From Kitasatospora sp. MMS16-BH015 (lineage in GTDB: Bacteria > Actinomycetota > Actinomycetes > Streptomycetales > Streptomycetaceae), in assembly GCF_002943525.1 (NCBI RefSeq), contig NZ_CP025394.1, positions 2,108,001 to 2,172,000 of the forward strand: a stretch of 64,000 nt of DNA. The letters are read 5' to 3'. Of this stretch, positions 1 to 8,386 are shown piece after piece. Each line of letters starts with the position of its first letter. Position 1 is the first letter of the stretch. Under the pieces are notes generated by a model that saw nothing but the letters and a program-made list of their open reading frames with translations, made no database searches and had not been told where the DNA came from. A program made the translations under genes and the position numbers.

Positions 1-789
1 TACTGGCGGGTGGCCGGCGTGAAGCTGTTCATGGACGGCACCATCGACAACGGCACCGCCTGGCTGGAGCACCCCGACTGCCACGGCGAGTCCACCCACG
101 CGTTCTGGCCCGACCCGGCCGCCTACGGCCGGGTGATCGCCGAGCTGCACCGGGCGGGCATCCCCACCGCCACCCACGCGATCGGCGATGCCGCCGTCCG
201 CCACGCGCTCGACTCGATCGAGCGGGCCCAGGCGGGCACCACGTCCGTCCGGCACCGGATCGAGCACATCGAGACCGTGCCCGACGACACCCTGCGCCGC
301 TTCGCCCGGCTCGGTGTGCTCGCCTCGATGCAGCCGACGCACTGCTGCGAGTTCACCCGGGCGGACCACACCGACAACTGGTCCCGCCGCCTCGGCGAGG
401 AGCGGGCCGCCCGCGCCTGGCGCTGCCGCGACCTGTGGGAGGCCGGCGCCCGGGTGGTGCTCGGCTCCGACTGGCCGATCGCGCCGTACGCCCCGCTCGG
501 CGTGATGGCCGGGGCCCGCCACCGGCGGCCCAGCCGTGACCTCACCGAGCCGCCGCACGGCCCGGGCCAGGCCCTCACCCCGCTCCAGGCTCTCCAGGGC
601 TACACCCTCAACCCGGCCTGGGCGGCCGGGGAGGAGCAGCTGGCCGGCCGGCTCGCGGTGGGCTACCGGGCCGACCTCACCGTGCTCGCCGAGAACCCGC
701 TCGACGTACCGGACACCGAGCTCGCCGAGGTGCCGGTGCTGCTCACCGTGCTCGACGGCCGCCCGACGCACCGGGCGGCCGCGCTCTGA
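1..789 (+). CDS. Amidohydrolase family 3 protein (YtcJ-like), C-terminal part
   Basis: The reading frame is open from base 1, so the gene starts upstream of the window. A GTG at 10 is probably internal. The visible 262 residues carry the amidohydrolase-3 signature: the strand K-L-F-M-D-G-T near the beginning, a metal-ligand stretch ATHAIGD, the HRIEHIE motif and a late SDWPIAPY with the conserved Asp. These are the metal-site elements of TIM-barrel exo-amidohydrolases that cleave N-acyl or cyclic amide substrates. The substrate cannot be read from sequence. No signal peptide can be judged because the N-terminus is missing. The stop lies only 6 bases from the convergent DUF2567 gene, so no room remains for a separate terminator. 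Confidence 0.88.
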   Translation, partial: YWRVAGVKLFMDGTIDNGTAWLEHPDCHGESTHAFWPDPAAYGRVIAELHRAGIPTATHAIGDAAVRHALDSIERAQAGTTSVRHRIEHIETVPDDTLRRFARLGVLASMQPTHCCEFTRADHTDNWSRRLGEERAARAWRCRDLWEAGARVVLGSDWPIAPYAPLGVMAGARHRRPSRDLTEPPHGPGQALTPLQALQGYTLNPAWAAGEEQLAGRLAVGYRADLTVLAENPLDVPDTELAEVPVLLTVLDGRPTHRAAAL

Positions 790-795
790 CCGGCC

Positions 796-1614
796 CTACT
801 GCTGCTGCACGGGCCGCTCCGGCCCGGGCTTGTCCAGCGACACCGAGTCGGTCGAGGCCGCATCGGTCGGCATCCGGTCGGTCGCAGCCGCGTCGGCCGG
901 AGCCGGGTCGGTCGAGGGCGCCTCGGCCGGAGCCACCGGGTGGTGGTCCGTCGGGGTGAGGACGGGGCCCGCCCAGTACGGGGGCGGGTCCTCCTCGCGC
1001 TTGCCGAAGGCGGCGGAGAGGCCGAGCAGCACCACCATGGCGCTCATCGGCCAGACCAGCAGGGCGCCCGTGGCGCCGAGTTCGAGACCGGCCCCGAACT
1101 GCACGCCGACACCCGCGTGCCGGGCCTGGGCGATCACGTCGGCCTTCGAACTGCCCGGGCCGAGCCACATGCCGAACCACCAGGCGATCAGCGAACCGAG
1201 CAGGCCGCCGGCGGCCAGACCGAGGGCCACCGCGATGCCGCCGCCCCGGCGGCGGCTGAGCAGGAAGACGACCAGGGCGGTGAGCAGCCCGGCACCCAGC
1301 CCGATCAGGGTGAAGACACCGTCGGCGCCGACCCGCTGCTCGCCCTCGGGGTCGGCGTACTGGATCGCGGTGGTGGTGGCGATCAGCGGCACCCGGGGCG
1401 CCAGCCAGTACCAGAGCCCGCCCGCCGCCAGGCCGAGCACCGCGCCGGCGGCCGCCAGCGCCCCGCCGATCGCCAGCTCGGGCAGGACCCGGCGCGCCCG
1501 CTCCTCCGGCTCGGCGGCGAGCAGGTCCGCGCCGACGACGGTGGGGAAGGGGTCGGAGTGGGCGTCGGGACCGGCAGGGCTGTCAGGACCCGCAGGTGTG
1601 TTCGGTACGGTCAC
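796..1614 (-). CDS. DUF2567 family membrane protein
   Basis: A 272-residue protein with a Pro/Asp-rich cytoplasmic N-terminus (about 45 residues), then four hydrophobic segments near residues 45-75, 105-125, 130-155 and 180-205. It ends in a long disordered tail made of Ala/Thr/Asp/Ser repeats. Between the first two segments is a polar loop of about 30 residues, a layout I recognise from actinobacterial DUF2567 proteins, whose function is unknown. The start is GTG at 1614. No good Shine-Dalgarno is visible. It follows the ABC permease gene on the same strand, with a hairpin between them, so it is probably transcribed on its own. It converges with the amidohydrolase. Confidence 0.7.
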   Translation of the reverse strand: MTVPNTPAGPDSPAGPDAHSDPFPTVVGADLLAAEPEERARRVLPELAIGGALAAAGAVLGLAAGGLWYWLAPRVPLIATTTAIQYADPEGEQRVGADGVFTLIGLGAGLLTALVVFLLSRRRGGGIAVALGLAAGGLLGSLIAWWFGMWLGPGSSKADVIAQARHAGVGVQFGAGLELGATGALLVWPMSAMVVLLGLSAAFGKREEDPPPYWAGPVLTPTDHHPVAPAEAPSTDPAPADAAATDRMPTDAASTDSVSLDKPGPERPVQQQ

Positions 1615-1647
1615 CCGACCATCGTTTCATGACTCCGTCACGGAAGA

Positions 1648-1672
1648 GGGCCCGGTCCCGGCTACCGGGCCC
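1648..1672 (-). terminator. Hairpin downstream of the ABC permease gene
   Basis: Perfect 8-bp arms, gggcccgg and ccgggccc, are separated by a 9-nt loop, 24 bases past the permease stop codon. There is no U-tract, which is usual for Streptomyces terminators. Confidence 0.45.
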
Positions 1673-1695
1673 GGCCGGGCCGCGCCCGCGCCGGC

Positions 1696-2496
1696 CTACG
1701 GGCGGACGGTGGCCCGCCGGTAGGCCCAGGTGGCGAGGGTGAGCGAGACCAGCCCGACCGCGGCGCAGACCGCCAGGTCGCCGCCGACCGCCGCCCAGTC
1801 GGGCGCGGCGGTGAAGGTACGGGCGAAGGCCTCGACCCCGTAGGTGGAGGGGAGCAGGTCGCGCAGCCAGCGGATCACCGAGGGCAGGTGGCCGACCGGC
1901 AGCACGCCGAGCAGCAGCGCGGCGGACATCCCCAGCTGGCCGAGCAGGGTGGCCAGCTCCTGCCGGGGCGCGAGCAGCCCGAGCGCGGCGCCGAGGCCGG
2001 CCAGTGCGGCACCGGCCAGCGGGACGACGGCCAGCAGCACCCAGAGGTGGGCCAGCGGCAGCCCGAACAGCACCGCGCCGACGCCCGCCGTGACGAACAC
2101 CCCGGGCACCGTGAACGAGGCGTACGCGGCGGCGGTGCCGAGCACCACCGAGGCCGGCGGCACCGGCAGCGTCGCGTAGTGGTCGAGCCCGCCGGTGGCG
2201 CGCAGCTTGCCGAAGTACTGGGCCAGCAGGTTGAGCGCCACGAAGGCGACCACCAGCACGCTGGAGCCCGCGACCACCGCGTGGGCGGCCGGGTTGTCGC
2301 CGGGGTCGACCACGCCGCGCATCATCACCAGGATGCCGAGCGACTGGAAGGTGGCCACGAAGAGCAGCGGGATCCGGCTCACCTTGGCCCGGGCCAGCTG
2401 GGCCCGGTAGACGGCGGCCAGCGCCGGCAGCAGCCGGGCGGCGGGGGCGAGCGGCGCGGCCGTCGCGGTGACCGGCGGGGCGTCGAGCAGGGTCAT
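1696..2496 (-). CDS. ABC-2 type transporter permease
   Basis: A 266-residue integral membrane protein with about six hydrophobic segments and a short cytoplasmic N-terminus, the size and layout of drug-export or ABC-2 permeases (YadH/DrrB-like). It would form the membrane channel for the ATPase encoded immediately upstream on the same strand (gap about 106 nt); the pair reads as ATPase then permease. The substrate is unknown. Such two-gene exporters in Streptomyces are often self-resistance or lipid/peptide exporters, but nothing nearby points to a biosynthetic cluster. The start is ATG at 2496, the only sensible start before the first membrane segment. Confidence 0.85.
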   Translation of the reverse strand: MTLLDAPPVTATAAPLAPAARLLPALAAVYRAQLARAKVSRIPLLFVATFQSLGILVMMRGVVDPGDNPAAHAVVAGSSVLVVAFVALNLLAQYFGKLRATGGLDHYATLPVPPASVVLGTAAAYASFTVPGVFVTAGVGAVLFGLPLAHLWVLLAVVPLAGAALAGLGAALGLLAPRQELATLLGQLGMSAALLLGVLPVGHLPSVIRWLRDLLPSTYGVEAFARTFTAAPDWAAVGGDLAVCAAVGLVSLTLATWAYRRATVRP

Positions 2497-2602
2497 GCGG
2501 TGCGCCCTTCCGGCCGTACGGAGCGGCGTACACAGCGGATCGACCTGTGTACGGAGTTGTCGGCCGCGCGGTGGCCGGCCGGGTACCCGGCGCGGACGGG
2601 GG

Positions 2603-3616
2603 TCACTTGACCAGCCCCTCGTGCCGGCCGCCGAGCTTGAGGTACGCGTCCTCCAGGCTCGGGGTGGCCAGGGTGAAGTCGTCCAGGGCGGCGAAGGCCG
2701 GGCCGGTGGTGACGGCGGCGACCAGTTCGCGGGCCTGCTCGGGGGTGGTGCGCACGGTCCAGCGGCGGCCGGTCCGTTCGGCCCGTTCGGCCAGCCGGGC
2801 GACGGCGGGCACCTCGAGCGGGGCCTCGGTCCGCCAGACCAGGTCGAGCCGGACGTCCCCGTCCACCAGGGCCTTGAGCCCGCCGGGCGTGTCGCAGGCG
2901 ATCACCCGGCCGTCGTCGATCACGGCCACCCGGTCGAGCACCGTCTCGGCCTCGATCACGTTGTGGGTGACCAGCAGCACGGTGGCGCCCTGCTCGGCCC
3001 GGCGGCGGTCCACGGCGGCCCAGACGGCGCGGCGGGCGATCGGGTCCATCCCGGTGGTGGGCTCGTCCAGCACCAGCAGCGGACGCTCACCCACCAGCGT
3101 GGCCGCGAAGCAGGCCAGTCGGCGCTGGCCGCCGGAGAGCTTGGCGAGCGGCCGGCCGGCCAGCTCCTCGAGCCCCAGCTCGGTGAGGACGGCGGCCGTC
3201 TCGGCGCGGGCGGCGGCCCGGCTCAGGCCGCGCAGGCGGCCGGTGGTCTCGGCGGCCAGCGCCACGGTGAGCTCGTCGAGCGCGGTCGACTCCTGCCCGA
3301 GGTACCCGAGCAGCCGGGCGGCCCGGTCCGGGTGGCGGACGATGTCGTGGCCGAGGATCTCGATGCTGCCCCGGTCGGGCTTGAGCAGCCCGGTGAGCTG
3401 CCGGACGAGGGTGGACTTGCCCGCGCCGTTCGGGCCGAGCAGCCCGAAGACCTCACCGCGCCGGACGTCCAGGTCGATGCCGTCGTTGGCACGGATCTCG
3501 GGCGCCGCGCCACGGCTGCGGTAGGTCTTGGCAAGGTCTCGTACGGTGCAGCAGGCAGGGCCGCCGAGGTCCCCTTGCGGCCGGGCCTGGGGTACCCGCC
3601 GGTCGGTGTCGCTCAC
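2603..3616 (-). CDS. ABC transporter ATP-binding protein
   Basis: A single nucleotide-binding domain of about 337 residues. Walker A is GPNGAGKST (residues 61-69), the signature is LSGGQRR, Walker B runs into LDEPTTGMD, and the switch His is in VTHN. The C-terminal 80 residues after the fold are typical of DrrA/CcmA-type exporters. I choose the GTG at 3616 over an upstream ATG at 3688 because the extra 24 residues (Cys/Pro/Arg-rich) do not belong to the family and because a -10-like TAGAGT sits exactly 8 nt before this GTG, fitting leaderless translation. It is the energising subunit for the permease downstream. Confidence 0.9.
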   Translation of the reverse strand: MSDTDRRVPQARPQGDLGGPACCTVRDLAKTYRSRGAAPEIRANDGIDLDVRRGEVFGLLGPNGAGKSTLVRQLTGLLKPDRGSIEILGHDIVRHPDRAARLLGYLGQESTALDELTVALAAETTGRLRGLSRAAARAETAAVLTELGLEELAGRPLAKLSGGQRRLACFAATLVGERPLLVLDEPTTGMDPIARRAVWAAVDRRRAEQGATVLLVTHNVIEAETVLDRVAVIDDGRVIACDTPGGLKALVDGDVRLDLVWRTEAPLEVPAVARLAERAERTGRRWTVRTTPEQARELVAAVTTGPAFAALDDFTLATPSLEDAYLKLGGRHEGLVK

Positions 3617-3624
3617 GGTCGAAG

Positions 3625-3630
3625 ACTCTA
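3625..3630 (-). promoter_or_regulatory. -10 box of a leaderless promoter for the ABC ATPase gene
   Basis: TAGAGT on the minus strand lies 8 nt before the GTG at 3616. A short inverted repeat (ccgat / atcgg, about 3640-3654) sits just upstream where a regulator could bind. Confidence 0.45.
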
Positions 3631-3781
3631 CGCGCTGGCCGATCCGAATCGGACCAGGGGTACAGGGCTTCCGTGCCGCGCAACCCACTCCCAGGCCCTG
3701 TCTGTATCAGATTGAGGGGGTCAGGCTTCCCTGCCGGAACGGCGGTGCTGTCCCTGCGGCGAATCGCCCGTGGTCCCGGGC

Positions 3782-5197
3782 TCAGCCCTCCTCGGGGGGC
3801 GGCTGGGCACCGGGCACCCGACTGGCCAGTTCCTTCCAGAAACCCGCCCGGATCGCGTAGCGGTCGTGCTCGTCGATCTGGTCGTCCTTGTGCGCGAGCA
3901 GGCCGAAGCGGGCGGCGTAGCGCAGCAGCTCGCCGTCCAGGCGGTGCGGGATGCGGGGGTAGTCGGCCCAGAGCTGGGCGAGGCGGTGCGGGGCGGCCAG
4001 CCGGTCGGTCCAGCGGCGGGCGAAGACCTGCCCGACCTCGTGGGCGTCGCCGCCGATGGTGGTGATGTCCTCCTCGCGGTCGGCCCAGCGCTGCTCGGAG
4101 CTGGTGAGCTGGGCCAGGCTGGGCAGCTGCTCACCGGCCGGGTGGCCGGCCGGGCGCTCGATCTGCCCCCGGTCGGAGGACCAGCGCAGCACCAGCGAGA
4201 CCGGCGCCGGGGCGGCGGCGGGTGCGTGGCCGGGCGTGCTGCGGATGGCCAGGTCCTTGGGCGTGGGCACCACCCGCAGCGCCGGCTGCGGACCCACCGC
4301 CACGGCCGGCTCGCCGCCGGCCCCGGCCTCGGCCGTCCCCGCCGCTCCCCCACCCACCACGACGGCGGCAGCAGCCGCGCCCGCCGCACCGCCCGGCTCC
4401 GCGAAGGCGGGCTTCGGCTCGTACTCCCCGGCCGCCGCGCCGTACTCGGGGGGCGGTACGTAGTCCGGTGGCGGCACGTAGGCCGGCTGCGGCGGCGCGT
4501 ACTCGGGCGGCCGGCCGTACTCCTGGCGGGCTCCGTACTCCTGGCGCGGTCCGTACTCCGCCGCCGGTCCGTAGTACGGCGGCGCGGCGGTGGCGAACAG
4601 GTCGGCCAGGCCGGCCCGGGGGCCGGGCGGCGGGCACTGGGCGGGCACCTCGCGCAGCCGGACGGCGCGTTCGATCCACTCGCGGTCGAGCACCCGGCGT
4701 TCGTCGGCCTCGCCGACCAGGTCCTCGGACTGGTTGAAGTCGCCGTCGGCGGCCTGGAGCGCCCAGAGGTGGACCACCACCCCGTGCTCCTTGGCGGACA
4801 TCATGCCGGGCAGCAGGTCGCCGTCCCCGGTGATCAGCACCACGTCGGCGCAGGCCCGGTTGCGGGCCAGCTCGGAGAGCTCGGCGTGCATCGCGGCGTC
4901 CACGCCCTTCTGCACCCGGCGGCCCTCCGCCCGGGTGAGCGCGCCGAGCCGGACGGTGACCCGGGGCAGCACCCGCAGACGGCGGTGCTCGGGCAGCGGG
5001 CGGCGGTCGGGGGCGGCGTCGAACCAGTAGATCCGCAGCAGCGGCAGGCCGGTCTCGGCCTCGGCGCGCTCGCGCAGCCCGGCGATCAGCGCGGTGTGGT
5101 CCACCGTGATCCGCGAGCGGTGCGCCTCCCCCGCGAGCAGGCTGGCCGAGGCCCCGAGCAGGTATCCGGCATCCACCAGGACGACGCAGCGGTCCAC
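3782..5197 (-). CDS. NYN domain (PIN-like nuclease fold) protein
   Basis: About 471 residues. The N-terminal 180 residues form an NYN/LabA-type domain: the opening strand VVLVDAGYLLGA with its acidic residue, a central VLITGDGDLLPGM with two Asp, and SEDL further on, matching the acidic cluster of PIN/FLAP-like nucleases that cut RNA. A Tyr/Pro/Gly-rich linker with PPEY/PPDY repeats follows (about residues 230-300). The last 150 residues are a conserved helical domain starting near LAQLTSSEQRWADREED. The GTG at 5197 is preceded by a strong ggaggaaggg. A second ATG at 5290 also has an SD-like gaggaag and would add 31 low-complexity residues. Function in the cell is unknown; RNA processing is an inference from the fold. 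Confidence 0.82.
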   Translation of the reverse strand: MDRCVVLVDAGYLLGASASLLAGEAHRSRITVDHTALIAGLRERAEAETGLPLLRIYWFDAAPDRRPLPEHRRLRVLPRVTVRLGALTRAEGRRVQKGVDAAMHAELSELARNRACADVVLITGDGDLLPGMMSAKEHGVVVHLWALQAADGDFNQSEDLVGEADERRVLDREWIERAVRLREVPAQCPPPGPRAGLADLFATAAPPYYGPAAEYGPRQEYGARQEYGRPPEYAPPQPAYVPPPDYVPPPEYGAAAGEYEPKPAFAEPGGAAGAAAAAVVVGGGAAGTAEAGAGGEPAVAVGPQPALRVVPTPKDLAIRSTPGHAPAAAPAPVSLVLRWSSDRGQIERPAGHPAGEQLPSLAQLTSSEQRWADREEDITTIGGDAHEVGQVFARRWTDRLAAPHRLAQLWADYPRIPHRLDGELLRYAARFGLLAHKDDQIDEHDRYAIRAGFWKELASRVPGAQPPPEEG

Positions 5198-5410
5198 GGG
5201 CGTTCCCTTCCTCCGGCCGGCCCCGTCGCCGGGGGTCCACCGCGCGCCCGCGTACGCGTGCGCCGCGGCGGGCTCCGGCCGCTCGGCCATTGGGCCTTCC
5301 TCTACCCCGCGCGCCCGGTGGTGAACCCGAGCGCGGGCGCGCGGCTGGTACGGTGCGAGGCCAGGGGCTGTCGGACAGCACCCCGGGCGGAGCCGGACGG
5401 TCGAGGGAAC

Positions 5411-6166
5411 ATGCGGAAGAGAGCAATCGCGCTGGGCCTCGCCCTCGTGGCGGCGGCGGGCGCGGTGCTGCTGGCGCCGACGGTGGCCACCGAGGCCTCC
5501 CGGGGCAACACCGTGATCGACTCCGTCACCGTCAACGACGGCCGTTCGCTCATGCTCGGCCCGGTGGAGAAGCTCAGCTTCCCGGTGGTGGTGACCGCCA
5601 GCGACGACTCCGGCATCAAGGGGATCGACCCGGTCGGCGTCTGGGGCCCCTCGTACGGCGTGCTCAAGGTGAGTCCGATGCGGTGCGAGGCGAGGTCCGC
5701 GCGGACCTCGGTCTGCCGGGGCACCGTGACGGTGGACCCGATGAAGAAGGACCTCTACAACGACGAGGTCGGCACCTGGTTCGTCGACCTCAAGGTCCGG
5801 GCCAACGACGGCGACCGGTACGTGGGCCAGACGGCGGGCGGCTTCTCCATCAAGCGCGCCGCCCGGATGACCGGCACCAGACTGCCGTCGAACCCCACGA
5901 TCGGCCAGGAACTCTCCGTGGAGGGCTGGCTCGCCCGCGCCTTCTACACCGACAACCGCTACCACGGCTACCCGGACGGCACCGCCTACCTCCAGTTCCG
6001 CCCGCGCGGCAGCCACCTCTGGACCACCGTCGCCACCGCCACCTCCGACGTCTCCGGCATCGTCCGCGCCAAGACCACCGTCACCGGCCCCGGCGACTAC
6101 CAGTGGTACTCCCCCGGCGACAAGTGGACGGGCGACGCGGTATCGCCCGAACTCCCCGTCAGCTGA
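5411..6166 (+). CDS. Secreted beta-rich protein, function unknown
   Basis: A 251-residue protein with a clear Sec signal peptide (M-R-K-R, a hydrophobic core of about 17 residues, cleavage probably after VATEA near residue 29). The mature part has two beta-rich halves, about residues 35-150 and 155-250, each looking like an immunoglobulin-like or Ca-binding-type sandwich. The first contains two Cys that could form a disulfide (in MRCEAR and SVCRG). The ATG at 5411 has gagggaac as its Shine-Dalgarno. It is divergent from the NYN gene across 213 bases. It resembles secreted DUF5707-type Streptomyces proteins, but I hold that loosely. Confidence 0.65.
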   Translation: MRKRAIALGLALVAAAGAVLLAPTVATEASRGNTVIDSVTVNDGRSLMLGPVEKLSFPVVVTASDDSGIKGIDPVGVWGPSYGVLKVSPMRCEARSARTSVCRGTVTVDPMKKDLYNDEVGTWFVDLKVRANDGDRYVGQTAGGFSIKRAARMTGTRLPSNPTIGQELSVEGWLARAFYTDNRYHGYPDGTAYLQFRPRGSHLWTTVATATSDVSGIVRAKTTVTGPGDYQWYSPGDKWTGDAVSPELPVS

Positions 6167-6173
6167 CGGCTGT

Positions 6174-6470
6174 TCAGCCTGCCGCCCCTCGGCCACGCAA
6201 CCGGTCGAGCAGCCGCGGCGCCTCCCGGTCCGTCTTCGCCCGCCACCAGTAGTCGACCGGCGCCTCTGGCCGCACGTCCTCGTACACGGCGGCCAGCCCG
6301 AGCAACTCCACCGGAGTGTCCGCCAGGAGGGTGTACCCGTCCTTCTCGGCGTACCACTCGTCCGGCTCCCCCTCCTCCTCGGCCGGCACCACCCGCAGCG
6401 CGTACCCACGGCGCTCCAGCAGTTGGAGGCAGGTCTCCCAGACGTTGACGTGACTCGACAGGCGCGGCAT
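6174..6470 (-). CDS. Small conserved hypothetical protein
   Basis: 98 residues, acidic, soluble and without a signal peptide or membrane segment. The middle carries a run of Glu (AEEEGEPDEWYAEKDG), followed by a helix TPVELLGLAAVYED and a Trp-rich YWWRAK. I do not recognise a named family. Codon usage is normal for the genome, so it looks real. It converges with the secreted-protein gene (8 bases between stops) and is divergent from the binding-protein gene that follows. Confidence 0.6.
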   Translation of the reverse strand: MPRLSSHVNVWETCLQLLERRGYALRVVPAEEEGEPDEWYAEKDGYTLLADTPVELLGLAAVYEDVRPEAPVDYWWRAKTDREAPRLLDRLRGRGAAG

Positions 6471-6585
6471 GCGGCGAGCCTAGCGGGTGGACGCGCTCTC
6501 CACCCCGGCCGGGCGGGTGCGAGGATCGGCGGGGGAGATCGCTCGCCGACCGGGGCGGGCCGGACTGGTACGGGGGTTGCAGCAG

Positions 6586-7704
6586 ATGACCGCACGCGCA
6601 GTAGGGACAACCGACGATTCCCCCGTCCGGATCGGGGCACTGGCTCCGCTGAGCCGGCCGGGGTGGGCCGAGGCCGGGCGGCACCTGGTGGCCGGGCTGG
6701 AGTTGGCGGTGCGAGAGGTGAACGCGGCCGGCGGGATCGGCGGGCGCCCGCTCGAACTGCTGATCCGGGACACGGCCGCGGATCCGGCCCGGGCCACCGC
6801 CGCCGTGGACGAGCTGGCCGGGCTGGGGGTGGCCGCGCTGGCCGGGGAGTACCACAGCGTGGTCGCCCGCGCCGTCGCCGCCCGGGCGGACGAGCTCGGG
6901 CTGCCGTACCTCTGCTCCTCCGCCGTGCTCGACGCCCTCACCGACCGGCCGACCGACCTGGTCGCCCGGCTCTGCCCGGCGCAGTCGCACAGTTGGCGGG
7001 TCTACGCGGACTTCCTGCGCGAGGCGGGCCACACCCGGATCGCCGTGGCCAGCCAACCGAGCGTCTACTGGGCCGCCGGCACCCGTCTGCTCCGCGAGTA
7101 CCTCGCCCCGCACGGCGGCACCCTGGTCGAACTCGACCTGGCCACCCTCGACCCCGCCGCCGTCCCCGGGGAACTCGTCCGGCACGGTGCCACCGCCCTG
7201 CTCCTGCTGACCGGCATCCCGGAGCCGGCCGGCTCGATCGTCCGCGCGGTACGCCAGGATCCGCGCCTGGCCGGGCTGTTGATCGGCGCCCCGGCCGGCC
7301 AACCGGAGTTCGCCGAGTGGGCCGAACTGCTCGGCGCGGACGGCGCGGCCGTCCCCTTCCTGCGCTACCTGCCCGAGCACCTCGGCCCACTCGGCACCCG
7401 GGTGGCGGCCGAGCTGCGCGAACTCCTTGGCGAGGCACCCTCCTTCGTCGCCCTCGAGGGCTACGACACGGTCGCCGTGCTCGCCGCCCTGCTGCGCACC
7501 CGGGGCACCCGGGGCACCCGGGGCACCGACCGAGCCCAACTCGCGTCCGGCTGGCCCCTGGTGGCCGTCGAAGGCACCCGGGGTGAGATTCGCTTCTCCC
7601 GCCGCCCGGGCGTCAGCGTCTGGCAGTGGGCCTGGCCCCCGGTCCAGGTCACCGACCGCGACCCGGCCGACCCGGCCCGCTTCCGCGCCCTGCACCAGGG
7701 GTGA
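6586..7704 (+). CDS. Periplasmic-binding-fold protein (branched-chain amino acid/amide type) without a signal peptide
   Basis: About 372 residues with the Peripla_BP_6 fold. It opens with VRIGALAPLSRPG, then ELAVREVNAAGGIGGRPLELLIRDTAADP, the usual N-terminal core of LivJ/FmdD-like receptors, and a hinge near EYHSVVARA. The ATG at 6586 starts right before the fold. Starts further upstream add a Arg/Gly-rich stretch that is not a signal sequence. No lipobox or Sec signal exists in either version, and no permease or ATPase genes flank it, so it may act as a cytoplasmic sensor rather than a transport receptor. A three-unit Arg-Gly-Thr repeat lies near residues 306-314. Confidence 0.75.
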   Translation: MTARAVGTTDDSPVRIGALAPLSRPGWAEAGRHLVAGLELAVREVNAAGGIGGRPLELLIRDTAADPARATAAVDELAGLGVAALAGEYHSVVARAVAARADELGLPYLCSSAVLDALTDRPTDLVARLCPAQSHSWRVYADFLREAGHTRIAVASQPSVYWAAGTRLLREYLAPHGGTLVELDLATLDPAAVPGELVRHGATALLLLTGIPEPAGSIVRAVRQDPRLAGLLIGAPAGQPEFAEWAELLGADGAAVPFLRYLPEHLGPLGTRVAAELRELLGEAPSFVALEGYDTVAVLAALLRTRGTRGTRGTDRAQLASGWPLVAVEGTRGEIRFSRRPGVSVWQWAWPPVQVTDRDPADPARFRALHQG

Positions 7705-7753
7705 GCCTGCGGGGCCCGGCGGCGCGGCGCAGTGGTCGAGACCATTCGGTGGC

Positions 7754-7759
7754 TAGGCT
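7754..7759 (+). promoter_or_regulatory. -10 box, leaderless start of the DJ-1/PfpI gene
   Basis: TAGGCT, then exactly 6 nt, then the ATG at 7766. No Shine-Dalgarno is present. Confidence 0.55.
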
Positions 7760-7765
7760 GCGCGC

Positions 7766-8386
7766 ATGGACATCGTGATCCCGCTCTTCGACAACTTCGA
7801 ACCGCTCGACGCGATCGGGCCGTACGAGATCCTCGCGTACGTGCCGGGTGCGACCGTACGGTTCGTCACGGCCCGGCCCGGGCTGGTGCAGGACGTGTTG
7901 GGGTCGCTGCCGGTGCAGGTGGCGACCTCGTACGCCGAGGTGGAGCGGTGTGACGTGCTGCTGATCCCGGGCGGCGGCAGCTTCCTGACCATGTCCGCCG
8001 ACCCCGAATTCCTCGACTGGGTACGGCGGATGCACACCGGCACCCGCTTCACCACCTCGGTCTGCACCGGCTCCCTGGTGCTCGGCGCGGCCGGCCTGCT
8101 GACCGGCCTGACCGCCACCACCCACTGGGCGGCCGTCGCCGACCTGGAGGCCCACGGCGCCACCTACTCCGCCGAGCGAGTGGTCCGCCAAGGCCGGATC
8201 ATCACCTCGGCCGGCGTCTCCTCCGGCATCGACATGGCGGTGCGGCTGGCCGCCCTGCTCACCGATGAGGTGACCGCCCAGGCGATCCAGCTCTACACCG
8301 AGTACGACCCCCAACCTCCTTTCGACACCGGCTCCTTGGCCAAGGCCCCCGCCGAGGTGGTCGAACGGGCGCGAAGCCTCCGTTAG
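7766..8386 (+). CDS. DJ-1/PfpI family protein (isonitrile hydratase-like)
   Basis: A 206-residue single-domain DJ-1/PfpI protein. The nucleophile elbow is TSVCTGS with Cys100 and Thr101. An acidic residue, D15 in EPLDAIGPYE, stands where Asp17 of Pseudomonas InhA is; InhA uses Asp17, Cys101 and Thr102 to hydrate cyclohexyl isocyanide. That three-residue match makes an isonitrile hydratase-like enzyme the best guess, though many relatives are uncharacterised or are fused to AraC domains. No AraC domain is present here. The stop codon overlaps the stop of the convergent LysR gene (shared ttag), a tight arrangement with no terminator. Confidence 0.85.
   Translation: MDIVIPLFDNFEPLDAIGPYEILAYVPGATVRFVTARPGLVQDVLGSLPVQVATSYAEVERCDVLLIPGGGSFLTMSADPEFLDWVRRMHTGTRFTTSVCTGSLVLGAAGLLTGLTATTHWAAVADLEAHGATYSAERVVRQGRIITSAGVSSGIDMAVRLAALLTDEVTAQAIQLYTEYDPQPPFDTGSLAKAPAEVVERARSLR

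Noticed and set aside
2603..3616. A biosynthetic gene cluster suggested by two ABC exporters and the peptidase/ABC fusion
   Set aside because: No PKS, NRPS, terpene, RiPP precursor or tailoring genes were seen near either exporter.
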